A stretch of 64,000 bases of DNA from an uncultured Flavobacteriaceae bacterium (lineage in GTDB: Bacteria; Bacteroidota; Bacteroidia; Flavobacteriales; Flavobacteriaceae). The DNA lies in the NCBI GenBank assembly GCA_947503005.1, contig CANNCA010000004.1, positions 80,324-144,323 of the forward strand, written 5' to 3'. Shown here in pieces: positions 1 to 9,115 of this stretch. The notes beneath the pieces are model-generated. The model saw nothing but the letters and a program-made list of their open reading frames with translations, made no database searches and had not been told where the DNA came from. The stretch's first letter is position 1; every line of letters begins with the position of its first letter. Made by a program: the position numbers and the translations under genes.

Positions 1-1455
1 CAGTTGCACATCCATTGCTAAAAGAGAATTGGCCCAGGCCCCATTTTGAGGCGTTTTCTTCAAAATTAGTAATTCCAATATTTTCAAAAAGAATGTTCGG
101 AAGCTTTTCTGATGGAATTTCATCATAAAGGCGTTTTTTTACCTCTAAGGGAACATTGCCCTTGTACTTCATTTTGGCGTCGTAAACCTTTCTCTGCAAA
201 TCATTGTCCAAAGCGTATCTGCGATAACCATTGGTAATATAAACGTCTTTATCCTGATCGTGGTCAAAGTCGTTCATAAGCACCGACCAGCTCCAATCTG
301 TATTTGCCATCTTGGTGGCCTGTGATATATTTGAAAACTTATTGAGCCCCGTGTTTAACTGTAATGAATTGTACATATACTGATGGTGAAAACCAGCTTC
401 ATTTATCAAATAATTAAAACGTTGGGTATTCATTGAAGCCATTAGCGTTTTGGAACGCACATGATCGTTTGCCGCCATATCAAGAACGAAAATATCTTGT
501 AGGCCGTCATTATTTATGTCGGCAATATCCATACCCATACCATAAAAAGAAATGTGATTGGTATATTCTTTAATTTGATCCGAAAATGTTCCGTCCTGGT
601 TGTTTATGAATAAAGCATCGGGGATGTAATAGTCGCTTGCGATGTAAAAGTCTAACCAACCGTCATCGTTGATATCGGATACAGATAGACCTAAGCCAAA
701 TATGGGTCTTTGAATGCCCGCTGGTTTGCTTTGGTCAACAAACTTGCCATTGTCATTCCTATAAAGATGGGATGAGTTAAAATATTGGTTCTCCTGGCTT
801 GAATCAACTAACTTATAGAGATTGATGGGGTCTACACCATACAATTCGTTTTCATTCATAACGATACAATCCAAATCGCCGTCTTTGTCATAGTCGAAGA
901 AAGCTGATTGCGTACTTATCCCCATATCCGATAATCCATAGTCTTCACCACTTTCTACGAAAGTTTCGTCTTTCTGATTTATAAAAAGTAGGTTTTTTCT
1001 ATCCAGTCTAGATCTAGGCCCACCTTGAGATATGTAGATATCCATCCATCCATCATTGTTGATATCGACGAATGTTACACCGTTTGACCAATTTTTACCT
1101 TCATTTATTCCTGCCTTTCCAGAAATATCCTCGAAGACAAAATTTCCCTTATTAAGAAACAATTTATTGGGTACTTGGTTGCCGCAGAAAAAAATGTCCA
1201 GCAAACCATCGTTATTTAAATCTTCAACACCTACGCCAGCTCCGTTATAGAAATAATCATAGTTAAAGAGGTTCTCGATAGTGGAAATGTCTTCTTGTAG
1301 GTTGTTTTGAAAGAATAGACGTGAAGAATCAGCCTCTATCTTTTGGAAAATAGCGGTCTGTTCAGGGATAGCTTTAGAATTGTTTGGAGCCGTGTTATTT
1401 GACTCTTTACAATTCAATAGCATCAGCGTAACAAATACAGTCAGTATGTTTTTCA
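1..1455 (-). CDS. FG-GAP/VCBS-repeat lipoprotein, C-terminus beyond the window
   Basis: Reading the minus strand from the ATG at 1455 gives an open frame of 485 codons that runs off the left edge, so the C-terminus is missing. Residues 1-16 form a lipoprotein signal ending in the lipobox LLNC (Cys16). The body carries at least six Asp-rich FG-GAP/VCBS units, for example DLNNDGLLDIFF, DINNDGWMDIYI, DYDKDGDLDCIV and DINNDGLQDIFV, the type that folds as a calcium-binding beta-propeller. An in-frame ATG four codons upstream (1467) is an alternative start, but the signal peptide fits better from 1455. Such proteins are exported and surface-anchored, and in Bacteroidota they often sit beside SusC/SusD loci. 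The ligand is unknown. A C-terminal ASPIC/UnbV domain is common in the family but cannot be checked here. Confidence 0.88.
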
Positions 1456-1547
1456 TAGAAAACTGCATAGGATATATTTCTTTATCATCATAGTAGCAAA
1501 TTGACTTGCTTGACGAAATTAAATAAATCGGAACTTCTAATAAAACA

Positions 1548-1575
1548 AAAGGCCCAAATTTAAATTTGGGCCTTT
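1548..1575 (-). terminator. Intrinsic terminator of the SusC-SusD-lipoprotein operon
   Basis: A perfect 28-bp palindrome with 14-bp arms (AAAGGCCCAAATTT and its complement). On the minus strand it is followed by a T-rich run (TTTTGTTTTA). It lies 20 bp past the stop of the last operon gene and separates it from the FG-GAP lipoprotein gene. Confidence 0.85.
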
Positions 1576-1595
1576 GTAATACAGAAGAATTCTTC

Positions 1596-2489
1596 TTATA
1601 AATTATTCGGACAGTAGTCTAGTAATTCTACACCAGCTGGAGGGCTTGGTACAGCACTAGCAACTTCATTTCCGTTTGCAGATGTTATCTGATAAGAAAT
1701 TTCAACATCCCAAGGTCCAGAAACGAACACTATTGAGATGACTTCAGCCCCATCAGGCACTGTAACCGTTTCTGTGGCTGCACTTCCATCTTCGATAGTC
1801 ACTTGTGTTTCAGTACCGTCAATCGTTACGCTGAGATACGCACCGTTCCATCCATCACCGTATGAATCTTGCATGTCAAAAATCCAATCTCCAGGAGTTG
1901 GAGTCGAAGGAGCACAAACAACGTTAACGTTGTACAAGAATGGTGAAGCGAAGAACGAACCAGTGATTGTACCTGAATTGTTAGCGGCGGAATATCTTCT
2001 GCCGTCAGTAAGTACCAATTCAAAACGTACGGTAAAGTTATCACCACCAGCGAGATCTGCATCAGCAAGACCGACAGCAGATTGCATAGCTGCTCCAGTG
2101 ATGGTATAATCGATTCTTGGTAAGCCAAATTCATCTTTTGTAAATGCAGAAGCAGGTATGGTTTCAGCTAAAACTTCCGCTTTGTCATTTGCCCCATCAG
2201 ATGTATTGTCAGAGTATCCGACATATACTTCTACAGATGAAAGCAAATCACCACCTTCTTGATCTTGCTCTTGCAATACAACTCCAAAGTTCTCACCATC
2301 ATTGATGGTGTTCGTAGCAGTGTTAATAGCTACTTGATTCGAAGTAATTTCGAAACCTCTAAGAACAGCACCTCGTTCTTCATTATCTACAATCTGGTCA
2401 AAAACATTGTCTGCTTCTGCGCAAGATGCTAGCACTATTGCTGTTGCAGCTAAGAGCAACGAAATACGTGTATTAAAATACTTTTTCAT
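1596..2489 (-). CDS. SusCD-operon accessory lipoprotein with YGDGWNGA motif
   Basis: A 297-residue exported lipoprotein: N-terminal signal with lipobox LASC (Cys23), then an acidic, probably beta-rich body. The C-terminal part has the motif DSYGDGWNGAYLSV (YGDGWNGA at 210-217), a signature of beta-sandwich modules found in many secreted Bacteroidota proteins. It starts 12 bp after the susD-like gene and ends at a strong terminator, so it is the last cistron of that operon. By analogy with other Sus-type operons, a third lipoprotein may be a surface glycan- or peptide-binding protein, but no domain identifies its ligand. Its function is not recognised beyond cell-surface accessory lipoprotein. 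Confidence 0.85.
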   Translation of the reverse strand: MKKYFNTRISLLLAATAIVLASCAEADNVFDQIVDNEERGAVLRGFEITSNQVAINTATNTINDGENFGVVLQEQDQEGGDLLSSVEVYVGYSDNTSDGANDKAEVLAETIPASAFTKDEFGLPRIDYTITGAAMQSAVGLADADLAGGDNFTVRFELVLTDGRRYSAANNSGTITGSFFASPFLYNVNVVCAPSTPTPGDWIFDMQDSYGDGWNGAYLSVTIDGTETQVTIEDGSAATETVTVPDGAEVISIVFVSGPWDVEISYQITSANGNEVASAVPSPPAGVELLDYCPNNL

Positions 2490-2501
2490 GTTATAATTTT
2501 T

Positions 2502-4169
2502 TTAGTTAGATGGAGGAAATGCCGGACCCGCTGGGTTCGTATCCCAAAATACTTGTGTTGACAAATCCGTTCTTTGTGTCAGACTAGGGTTATTGATAAC
2601 CTCATTCTGTGGCAATAAGAACGTTCTTGGAAATGCTCCCGGATCTGGTTCCCAGTTTGGCGACAATGTCGTTGGGAATCCTGTTTTTCTGTAATAATTG
2701 TAAGACTCCGTTGCACCACCATAGAGCGTGGCCCAAAATTGCTCAGCAAATACATTTTCCTTATCGTCACCTGTAGCCGCATTAAACTCTGCAACAATAC
2801 CATCAATATAAGCCGTTACAGTAGCTTCGTCTGGTTCTGTTGATAAATCGGCATTACTGTCCAATGAACCAAAGGTTTGAACCTTAGCAATTGACTTTTC
2901 CAATCCAGCTTGCAAGAAACTTGCTTTGTCCGTGTCGCTAGTTGCCATGGCACCTCTCCAGAAATCAACATAAGATGCTAACATAATGGGTTCGATACCA
3001 GCACCACCACCACCAAGGCCTAAGCCAACAACGCCAAAAGCTTGGTCGTCGAATTTACCTCCTGCAGGGTATACACCTGGTGCAGTAGATAAGAAGTTAT
3101 CCGGTGGGCCACCTTCGTCATTACCGTGAGAACGACCCCAATACCCTTCAGGTACAGAACAATAAACAAAACCGTCATAATGCGCAGGAGGAACAACAAA
3201 AGAACAAACTAAAGTTTCTTCATCTGGGTCTGCATCCGCACCAGGAGTTGCATCTTGTTGACGATAGAAGTAATAGAATCTTCTAGGGTCATCATTCAGT
3301 AACATTTGGTTCATTAACCAATTGGAACGATATTCGGCATTGTTTCCTGATGGAGTGTACCCATTGATATAATCAGGGTGTCTGTTATCAGGTTGTAATG
3401 AACTGGTTCCGTACTGTAGTTGAAAATCATCATCGTTTGAAGAAATGAAATTATCTCCTGCCACAACTGCATTAAATGCAGAACTATTACCAGTTAAGAA
3501 ATAAGTTCGAAGTCTAAGCGTATTAATCAACTTCACCCATTTGCTAGAGTCTTCGTTGTAAAACAAATCGGTAGCACCTTGTGAAGGTGGATCGGCCGCT
3601 AAAAGGGCTTCCGCTTCATCTAACAAACCAAGAGCGGCCGCATAAACATCAGCACCACTATCTAGAGTCGGAGCTGGAAACTCTACAGCATTACCTGCCT
3701 GTGAGAATGCAGCTGTTCCCAAGAAATCAACTAGTTGGAACAAAGAATGCGCATAAAGCGTTTTTCCCACACCAATATGAAAAGAATAATCGGTATCGGA
3801 GCTCGCATCAATGTCTTCCAAAGCTTGCAAGTTGGTCAACATACCAACTGAAACTACATCCCCAACAAAGTTGGTGTTTGAACTATAAACCCTTGACCAA
3901 ACTCCGTTCAAGGTATTTCCTGGTAAACCAGCAAAATAGTCACGGTTACCAAAATAACCGATTCTTGTGAGGTCATCAGCGTTATCAGCAAGAGTTTGCT
4001 GATTGGTTCCATAAGCTAGTTGAATTGAGTTCAACAGCAAATTAGGGTCAGCCTGATCGGCTGCCAGGTCATTTGGACTTACCCGTAAGTCCAATTCCGT
4101 AGTTTCACAGGCCGTAAACAAGAGGCCGGTGAAAAGGAAAATCGAAAAAAGTTTTATAAAATTTCTCAT
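2502..4169 (-). CDS. SusD/RagB-family outer membrane lipoprotein (SusD-like_2 type)
   Basis: A 555-residue lipoprotein with signal peptide and lipobox LFTAC (Cys21). The post-lipobox stretch (VSPNDLAADQADPNLLLNS) matches the start of the SusD-like_2 group, and length and helical repeat pattern fit the TPR-like SusD fold. SusD proteins cap the SusC barrel on the outside and bind the substrate. It lies 26 bp downstream of the SusC gene and 12 bp upstream of another lipoprotein, giving a three-cistron operon. No carbohydrate-active enzyme or peptidase is encoded nearby, so the imported substrate cannot be named. Confidence 0.93.
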   Translation of the reverse strand: MRNFIKLFSIFLFTGLLFTACETTELDLRVSPNDLAADQADPNLLLNSIQLAYGTNQQTLADNADDLTRIGYFGNRDYFAGLPGNTLNGVWSRVYSSNTNFVGDVVSVGMLTNLQALEDIDASSDTDYSFHIGVGKTLYAHSLFQLVDFLGTAAFSQAGNAVEFPAPTLDSGADVYAAALGLLDEAEALLAADPPSQGATDLFYNEDSSKWVKLINTLRLRTYFLTGNSSAFNAVVAGDNFISSNDDDFQLQYGTSSLQPDNRHPDYINGYTPSGNNAEYRSNWLMNQMLLNDDPRRFYYFYRQQDATPGADADPDEETLVCSFVVPPAHYDGFVYCSVPEGYWGRSHGNDEGGPPDNFLSTAPGVYPAGGKFDDQAFGVVGLGLGGGGAGIEPIMLASYVDFWRGAMATSDTDKASFLQAGLEKSIAKVQTFGSLDSNADLSTEPDEATVTAYIDGIVAEFNAATGDDKENVFAEQFWATLYGGATESYNYYRKTGFPTTLSPNWEPDPGAFPRTFLLPQNEVINNPSLTQRTDLSTQVFWDTNPAGPAFPPSN

Positions 4170-4195
4170 AGTATCTAAATCATTAACAATTATTA

Positions 4196-7100
4196 TTAGA
4201 ACGAAGCTCTGATGCTAAATCCATATCTTCTAGAACTAGGACCGTTGATAAAGTCAAATCCTCGACCGTTACCAATACCAACACCTGCAACGTTAGGATC
4301 AAAATTAGCTCCATCAGGCGTGTTGTAAGCATCATACCACAGGTTGAAACCTTGCGCGGTAATAGTTATAGAACCAAAAGGAGTTTTTTCCAAAGCTTTG
4401 GCTGGGAAAGTATATCCTAAAGAAAGTTCTTGCAAACGAACAACAGAAGCATCATAAATTCTCGTTTCCGTTGGTCCAAATAATAAGTTGGTAAAGAAAT
4501 ATGTTGAGTTATTAATTTGCGTTGTATTCGGACTTCCATCAGCGGTTACACCAGGCAAGATGTAAGTGTTCTCACGATCTTGGGTTTCAACGATCAAACC
4601 ACGACCTAACAATGTAGCCACGGTACTTGAAAGAATATCACCGCCTTTAGTGTGACCAATTTGGAATCCTAAATTCCAGTTCTTATAACGTAAGGTGTTA
4701 ATGAAGTTCATGGTATAATCAGGAACCGCATCACCTACAATAGGAACATCACCATTGGCATCTTGCTCCGCTACGATATAGTTACCAGCAGCATTCACTA
4801 AGAAATTTCCATTATCATCACGCTGAATAGCAGTACCAACAATAGTACCTAATGATTCACCCTCGATGGCTGCGTTCGAACCTCTGAAAAGGCCGCCTCC
4901 AACAGCTAGTGAACCTGCATAGGCAATAAAGTCTTGCTCTTGCTCAGTTACGATTTCATCATTGGCGAAGAAGTTCACTCTTGAGTTCCATGAGAAATTC
5001 TCTCCCTTGAAAATATCAACTCCTAAATCTGCCTCAAAACCCTTGTTTTGAATCTCACCGATATTACTCTGTGTACTGGTAAAACCAGTTGAAGGAGGTA
5101 ATGGTTCGGTAACAATCAAATCATTGGTCGTTCTTTTGAAATACGTGAAATCGAGTGAAACACGATTTTTCAAGAATTTTGATTCAAACCCAAATTCAAG
5201 TTCTTCCAAAAGTTCCGGTTTTAAATCGGGATTTGCCTTGAAATTATCAATTTGATTCGTTGTTACAGGATTTCCGCTGAATCCATCCGTGAAACGAATG
5301 ATATTTTGCTCAACCACGTTGATGGTTGGATATCCCACTGGGAACGTTGCAGAAGTACCGTAACTCGCACGAAGTTTCAAGAAGTTCAATCCTTTTTCCG
5401 ACTTGATGCTATTGAAAGCATTAGTAGGTAGGAATGATAAACTTACCCCAGGATACGTCTTACTATTGTTTTCTGTAGTAAGGTTAGATACCCAGTCGGT
5501 ACGTGCTGAAACGTTCAAGAAAAGGAAATCATCGTAATCTAAAGTAGCTTGACCTAACAAACCAACGATGTTCCGTTTTCTTGAGAACTGAATAGGCGAT
5601 TGGTTTTCGTAATTAAAGTGTCTTTTGATACCAAATACAATTTGACCGGTACTTTGAACACCTTGCTGGTCAAAGAAATCTTGTCGTGAAGTTGCACCAG
5701 CTACAAAAGAAAGTCCTAACTTCTCAGAAAGGTCATAGTTACCGTTCAGAGAAAAGAAGTGATCCCAAATAGTGTTGTTGTTGTCATAAGTATCATAGAA
5801 GCCAAAGATAGCATTGGTAAATCGAATACCACCTTTATTGGAACCATTCACATTACGTTCATTATAGAAATCCAATCCACTTCTCCAGTTCAAACTAAGA
5901 TTTTCACTTAACTCGTAGGCTAAGGATAAATTCCAGTTAAATCTGTTGGTTAGTTGCTGATAAGTTACATTTTTCGCAGTCCATCTTGGATTGATAATGT
6001 CATTACCGTTACGATAATAAATACTACCACCCGTTACAGGGTCTTCGAACGGAAGCCCCATCAAATCAACACTACGAGGTGTAAACAAAATGTTACCATA
6101 AACAGAAAGACCATCCGTACCATTACCTCTACTGGAGGCGATTGGTGGAGTTCTATAATCCGTTCTTGCATAGTTCATTGTACCCGTGACAGTAAATTTG
6201 TTGGTTAATTGCGAGCGTCCACCCAAAGAAATGTTTGCTCTGTTAAGTGAGTTACCAGGAGTAAACCCTACATCATTTAAATAACCAATGTTGGCATTGA
6301 AAGTAGTCTTCCCGTCCTCCGTTGCTCCAGAAATGTTAAGGTTTGTGTTGCTTACATGGCCAGGCCTTAAGAACTCTTCTACAGAATCATAAGGTCTCCA
6401 TTCATACCGCTGATTTGCAAATTGAAGGGCTAATGGGCTTGTGCCTGTGCTTGGTCCGTTTGGATTCAAGAATGCTGAATTTGCATAAGGGTGAAGTAGC
6501 GTACCATTGTCATCAATGGCAGCTTGTCTGCCCCATCCAGAAACACCGTCTCTATCAAAACTTGGTCCCCAGTTACTAAAGAACCAACCGAACGCTTGGT
6601 CAAAACCGTTACCATACTTATCTTGGTAATCAGGTGCTGATGCATATTCATTGGCAAAGTAGGATTGAGTTACCGTGATTTCGGTCTTCTTTGGCCCACT
6701 ACTGGCAGCACCTGCTTTCGTAGTTACCAAAATAACTCCGTTCTTACCTTGCGTACCATAAAGGGTAGCAGCCGCAAGACCTTTCAATACTTCAACGCTT
6801 GCGATATTGTTCGGATCTAAATCCAAGAATCGTGAACCTGCAGTCGCTCCGTCTACGAAACTACCGGCCTGACCATTAATGCCTGCGTTAGTATCATTAC
6901 TAAAAGGAATACCGTCTACAATAAACAAAGCTTGGTTACTACCACTAAAGGAACTTAAACCTCTAATAGTAACACTTGTACCTGAACCGGAGGCACCACC
7001 TGCAGAGGTGATCTGCACCCCAGATGCCTTACCTGCCAAAACACGGGCGACATCACCTTCAGCTCTTCCTTCAAGTTCGTCCTCACCTACCGAGGAAACG

Positions 7101-7465
7101 GCAAAACCAAGTGCTTTTTTCTCCCTTTTAATACCTTGGGCGGTTACAACTACCTCTTCTAAGGCTTGTGCATCCTCCTGCATTTGTACATTAATGGTGT
7201 TACCTGCACCAATTGTTTCTCTTACATCTCTTTGGCCAATGTAGCTGAAAAGAAGAGACTGACCTTCACTACCATTAATAGAGTAGTTACCGTCAAAATC
7301 GGTTTGAGTACCATTAGTAGTACCTTCGACTACGATGTTAACACCGGGTAGTGGTAGACCATCTTGATCCGTAACCGTACCGGTAATCGTCTTGTCCTGT
7401 GCAAATGATAAATGCACAACAAACGCTAGTAATAGCGTTAAGATTCCATTTAGTTTTGTTCTCAT
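4196..7465 (-). CDS. SusC/RagA-family TonB-linked outer membrane receptor
   Basis: A 1089-residue receptor. Residues 1-22 are a Sec signal peptide. Residues ~27-105 form the carboxypeptidase-regulatory-like domain (ITGTVTDQDGLPLPGVNI). The segment EEVVVTAQGIKREKKALG is the TonB-box-like linker that precedes the plug in SusC proteins. The plug includes VTIRGLSSFSGSNQALFIVD, and a 22-strand-type barrel ends in the aromatic residue expected for outer membrane insertion (SIRASF). Length is normal for SusC. It is first in the SusC-SusD-lipoprotein operon and has a good promoter at 7493-7524. It imports an unidentified nutrient across the outer membrane using TonB energy. Confidence 0.97.
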   Translation of the reverse strand: MRTKLNGILTLLLAFVVHLSFAQDKTITGTVTDQDGLPLPGVNIVVEGTTNGTQTDFDGNYSINGSEGQSLLFSYIGQRDVRETIGAGNTINVQMQEDAQALEEVVVTAQGIKREKKALGFAVSSVGEDELEGRAEGDVARVLAGKASGVQITSAGGASGSGTSVTIRGLSSFSGSNQALFIVDGIPFSNDTNAGINGQAGSFVDGATAGSRFLDLDPNNIASVEVLKGLAAATLYGTQGKNGVILVTTKAGAASSGPKKTEITVTQSYFANEYASAPDYQDKYGNGFDQAFGWFFSNWGPSFDRDGVSGWGRQAAIDDNGTLLHPYANSAFLNPNGPSTGTSPLALQFANQRYEWRPYDSVEEFLRPGHVSNTNLNISGATEDGKTTFNANIGYLNDVGFTPGNSLNRANISLGGRSQLTNKFTVTGTMNYARTDYRTPPIASSRGNGTDGLSVYGNILFTPRSVDLMGLPFEDPVTGGSIYYRNGNDIINPRWTAKNVTYQQLTNRFNWNLSLAYELSENLSLNWRSGLDFYNERNVNGSNKGGIRFTNAIFGFYDTYDNNNTIWDHFFSLNGNYDLSEKLGLSFVAGATSRQDFFDQQGVQSTGQIVFGIKRHFNYENQSPIQFSRKRNIVGLLGQATLDYDDFLFLNVSARTDWVSNLTTENNSKTYPGVSLSFLPTNAFNSIKSEKGLNFLKLRASYGTSATFPVGYPTINVVEQNIIRFTDGFSGNPVTTNQIDNFKANPDLKPELLEELEFGFESKFLKNRVSLDFTYFKRTTNDLIVTEPLPPSTGFTSTQSNIGEIQNKGFEADLGVDIFKGENFSWNSRVNFFANDEIVTEQEQDFIAYAGSLAVGGGLFRGSNAAIEGESLGTIVGTAIQRDDNGNFLVNAAGNYIVAEQDANGDVPIVGDAVPDYTMNFINTLRYKNWNLGFQIGHTKGGDILSSTVATLLGRGLIVETQDRENTYILPGVTADGSPNTTQINNSTYFFTNLLFGPTETRIYDASVVRLQELSLGYTFPAKALEKTPFGSITITAQGFNLWYDAYNTPDGANFDPNVAGVGIGNGRGFDFINGPSSRRYGFSIRASF

Positions 7466-7492
7466 TTTTTAATTATTTGAATTAGCTAAGCG

Positions 7493-7524
7493 CAAAAATC
7501 ATAATTTCATGTTAATAATCCAAA
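7493..7524 (-). promoter_or_regulatory. Bacteroidota-type promoter of the SusC operon
   Basis: On the minus strand, TTTG (7521-7524), a 20-nt spacer and GATTTTTG (7493-7500) match the Bacteroidota consensus TTTG-N17-23-TAnnTTTG with one mismatch in the -7 box. The distance to the SusC start codon (28 nt) gives a short leader. Confidence 0.6.
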
Positions 7525-7926
7525 CTAATATTAATAAAACTTTAAGGATGGTTTTCTTTTTTGAGGGTTACATATAAAACATTTACCTGTATTATCGCCA
7601 TGATATATAACAAGCGGTCATTTTATCGATTCCATAAATAGGTTGCTTTTTTAACAGTTTCAGGAATTCTGGTAGTTAAAAGAATTTTTTGTACAATTTG
7701 CTAATGAAACATTGTATACTTCCTGGTTTCCTGATTATACTTAACGATCAAGGATATTTTGCAAGTGACTTTCCATTTAAATATATAAAACTCAAATGAG
7801 CTAGATGTGACAAATATTTCTCAGAAGCCGGTTTTTTCTGTCCAAATGTTTTGCGAAAATGTGATTGAGAACTCAAGTGAGACATTTTTGGAACTTCTGT
7901 ATATTAGTTAATACCTTACATAAAGG

Positions 7927-7955
7927 TTGTTCATTATATATAAGGTGTTCATTTG
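7927..7955 (+). promoter_or_regulatory. Possible second, upstream promoter for the ribosomal operon
   Basis: TTG (7927-7929), an 18-nt spacer and TTCATTTG (7948-7955), one mismatch from TAnnTTTG. It would give a ~270-nt leader before rpsL including the stem at 8004-8042. Weak on sequence alone. Confidence 0.3.
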
Positions 7956-8159
7956 CCAACCTAGTAATTTAATAAGATAGAATGATATTGAATACTTTGA
8001 AATAAACAAGTTCTTCTTTGAAGGAGTCGGTACTTCTTGTTTAGTTTATTAGCTAGTATTTTTTGACGGCTTTAGTAGTGATGACAGTATCTGTAATTGG
8101 ATATTGTAAGTTTTACTTAAGGCTTTCCCAAATAATCATAAAAATTTAATGCTTCAGGA

Positions 8160-8190
8160 TTTGAATTATTATGAAATAGTATTACATTTG
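8160..8190 (+). promoter_or_regulatory. Promoter of the str-S10-spc-alpha operon
   Basis: TTTG (8160-8163), a 19-nt spacer and TACATTTG (8183-8190) are exact matches to the Bacteroidota consensus. Transcription would begin near 8195-8197, about 40 nt before the rpsL start codon. Confidence 0.8.
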
Positions 8191-8194
8191 CCAG

Positions 8195-8208
8195 CCCTTA
8201 AACAAGGG
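8195..8208 (+). promoter_or_regulatory. Stem-loop at the predicted 5' end of the rpsL transcript
   Basis: CCCTT and AAGGG pair around an AAAC loop. The stem lies where the transcript from the consensus promoter should start, so the mRNA would begin with a hairpin. This may protect the 5' end or take part in control; which is inference. Confidence 0.4.
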
Positions 8209-8234
8209 GTAATATTTTATACATATATTATAGT

Positions 8235-8609
8235 ATGCCAACAATTTCACAATTAGTACGAAAAGGAAGAGTCACAATTACTAAGAAGAGTAAATCGGCT
8301 GCTTTGGATTCGTGTCCTCAACGAAGAGGGGTGTGTACACGTGTTTATACTACTACGCCTAAGAAACCTAACTCGGCCATGAGAAAAGTGGCTAGGGTAA
8401 GGTTGACCAATGGTAAGGAGGTAAACGCATACATTCCTGGAGAAGGACATAACCTCCAAGAGCACTCGATAGTATTAGTAAGAGGCGGAAGGGTAAAAGA
8501 TTTGCCAGGAGTTAGGTATCATATCGTGAGAGGGGCTTTGGACACCGCTGGTGTCGCAGGCCGAACTCAACGTAGATCCAAGTACGGTGCAAAACGCCCG
8601 AAGAAGTAA
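8235..8609 (+). CDS. rpsL: 30S ribosomal protein S12
   Basis: 124 residues, full length, for the decoding-centre protein of the small subunit. The conserved loops TTPKKPNSA (Lys43, Lys44) and [14 protein letters not shown] (Lys88, Asp89, Pro91) are intact. These are the positions where streptomycin-resistance substitutions normally occur, and all are wild type here. Asp89 is the residue methylthiolated by RimO in other bacteria. First gene of the ribosomal cluster, transcribed from the promoter at 8160-8190. Confidence 0.99.
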   Translation: MPTISQLVRKGRVTITKKSKSAALDSCPQRRGVCTRVYTTTPKKPNSAMRKVARVRLTNGKEVNAYIPGEGHNLQEHSIVLVRGGRVKDLPGVRYHIVRGALDTAGVAGRTQRRSKYGAKRPKK

Positions 8610-8632
8610 ACAAACTTTTTTAAGAAGCAGTA

Positions 8633-9109
8633 ATGAGAAAAAAACAGGCAAAAAAGAGGCCGCTTTTACCAGATCCAAGATTCAATGATCAATTGGTTAC
8701 AAGATTTGTAAACATGATGATGTGGGATGGAAAGAAATCGGTTGCCTTTAAAGTGTTCTACGATGCGATGGATATTGTAGAGGAGAAAAAAACAGATGAA
8801 GAGAAAACTTCATTGGAACTTTGGAAAGATGCATTGTCCAATGTCATGCCACATGTTGAAGTGAGAAGTAGAAGAGTGGGTGGTGCAACATTTCAAATAC
8901 CAATGCAAATTCGCCCAGATCGTAAGATTTCAACAGCTATGAAATGGCTTATCAGCTTTGCTAGAAAACGTAACGAAAAGGGGATGTCGGCAAAGCTGGC
9001 AGCTGAGGTATTGGCAGCTTCGAAAGAAGAAGGGGCCGCGGTAAAGAAAAGAGTCGACACGCACAAGATGGCGGAGGCAAACAAAGCATTCTCTCACTTT
9101 AGATTCTAA
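8633..9109 (+). CDS. rpsG: 30S ribosomal protein S7
   Basis: 158 residues. The N-terminal signature [17 protein letters not shown] and the loop [14 protein letters not shown] identify S7, the protein that nucleates assembly of the 30S head and contacts the E-site tRNA. It follows rpsL after 23 nt and is 6 nt from fusA. In enterobacteria S7 is the translational repressor of the str operon; the short rpsL-rpsG gap here leaves little room for a comparable site. Confidence 0.99.
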   Translation: MRKKQAKKRPLLPDPRFNDQLVTRFVNMMMWDGKKSVAFKVFYDAMDIVEEKKTDEEKTSLELWKDALSNVMPHVEVRSRRVGGATFQIPMQIRPDRKISTAMKWLISFARKRNEKGMSAKLAAEVLAASKEEGAAVKKRVDTHKMAEANKAFSHFRF

Positions 9110-9115
9110 TCAGAA

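Larger units (their letters stand above)
7466..8234. other. 769-bp divergent control region between SusC and rpsL
   Basis: AT-rich, without a credible coding frame. It holds the SusC promoter at its left end, the rpsL promoter at its right end, a weaker plus-strand promoter candidate at 7927-7955, and a possible stem formed by AAACAAG (8004-8010) and CTTGTTT (8036-8042). In several other bacteria rpoC lies upstream of rpsL. Here that position is taken by the nutrient-uptake operon. Confidence 0.7.

Noticed and set aside
6879..7244. 121-residue plus-strand frame inside the SusC gene
   Set aside because: Antisense shadow of the conserved plug region.
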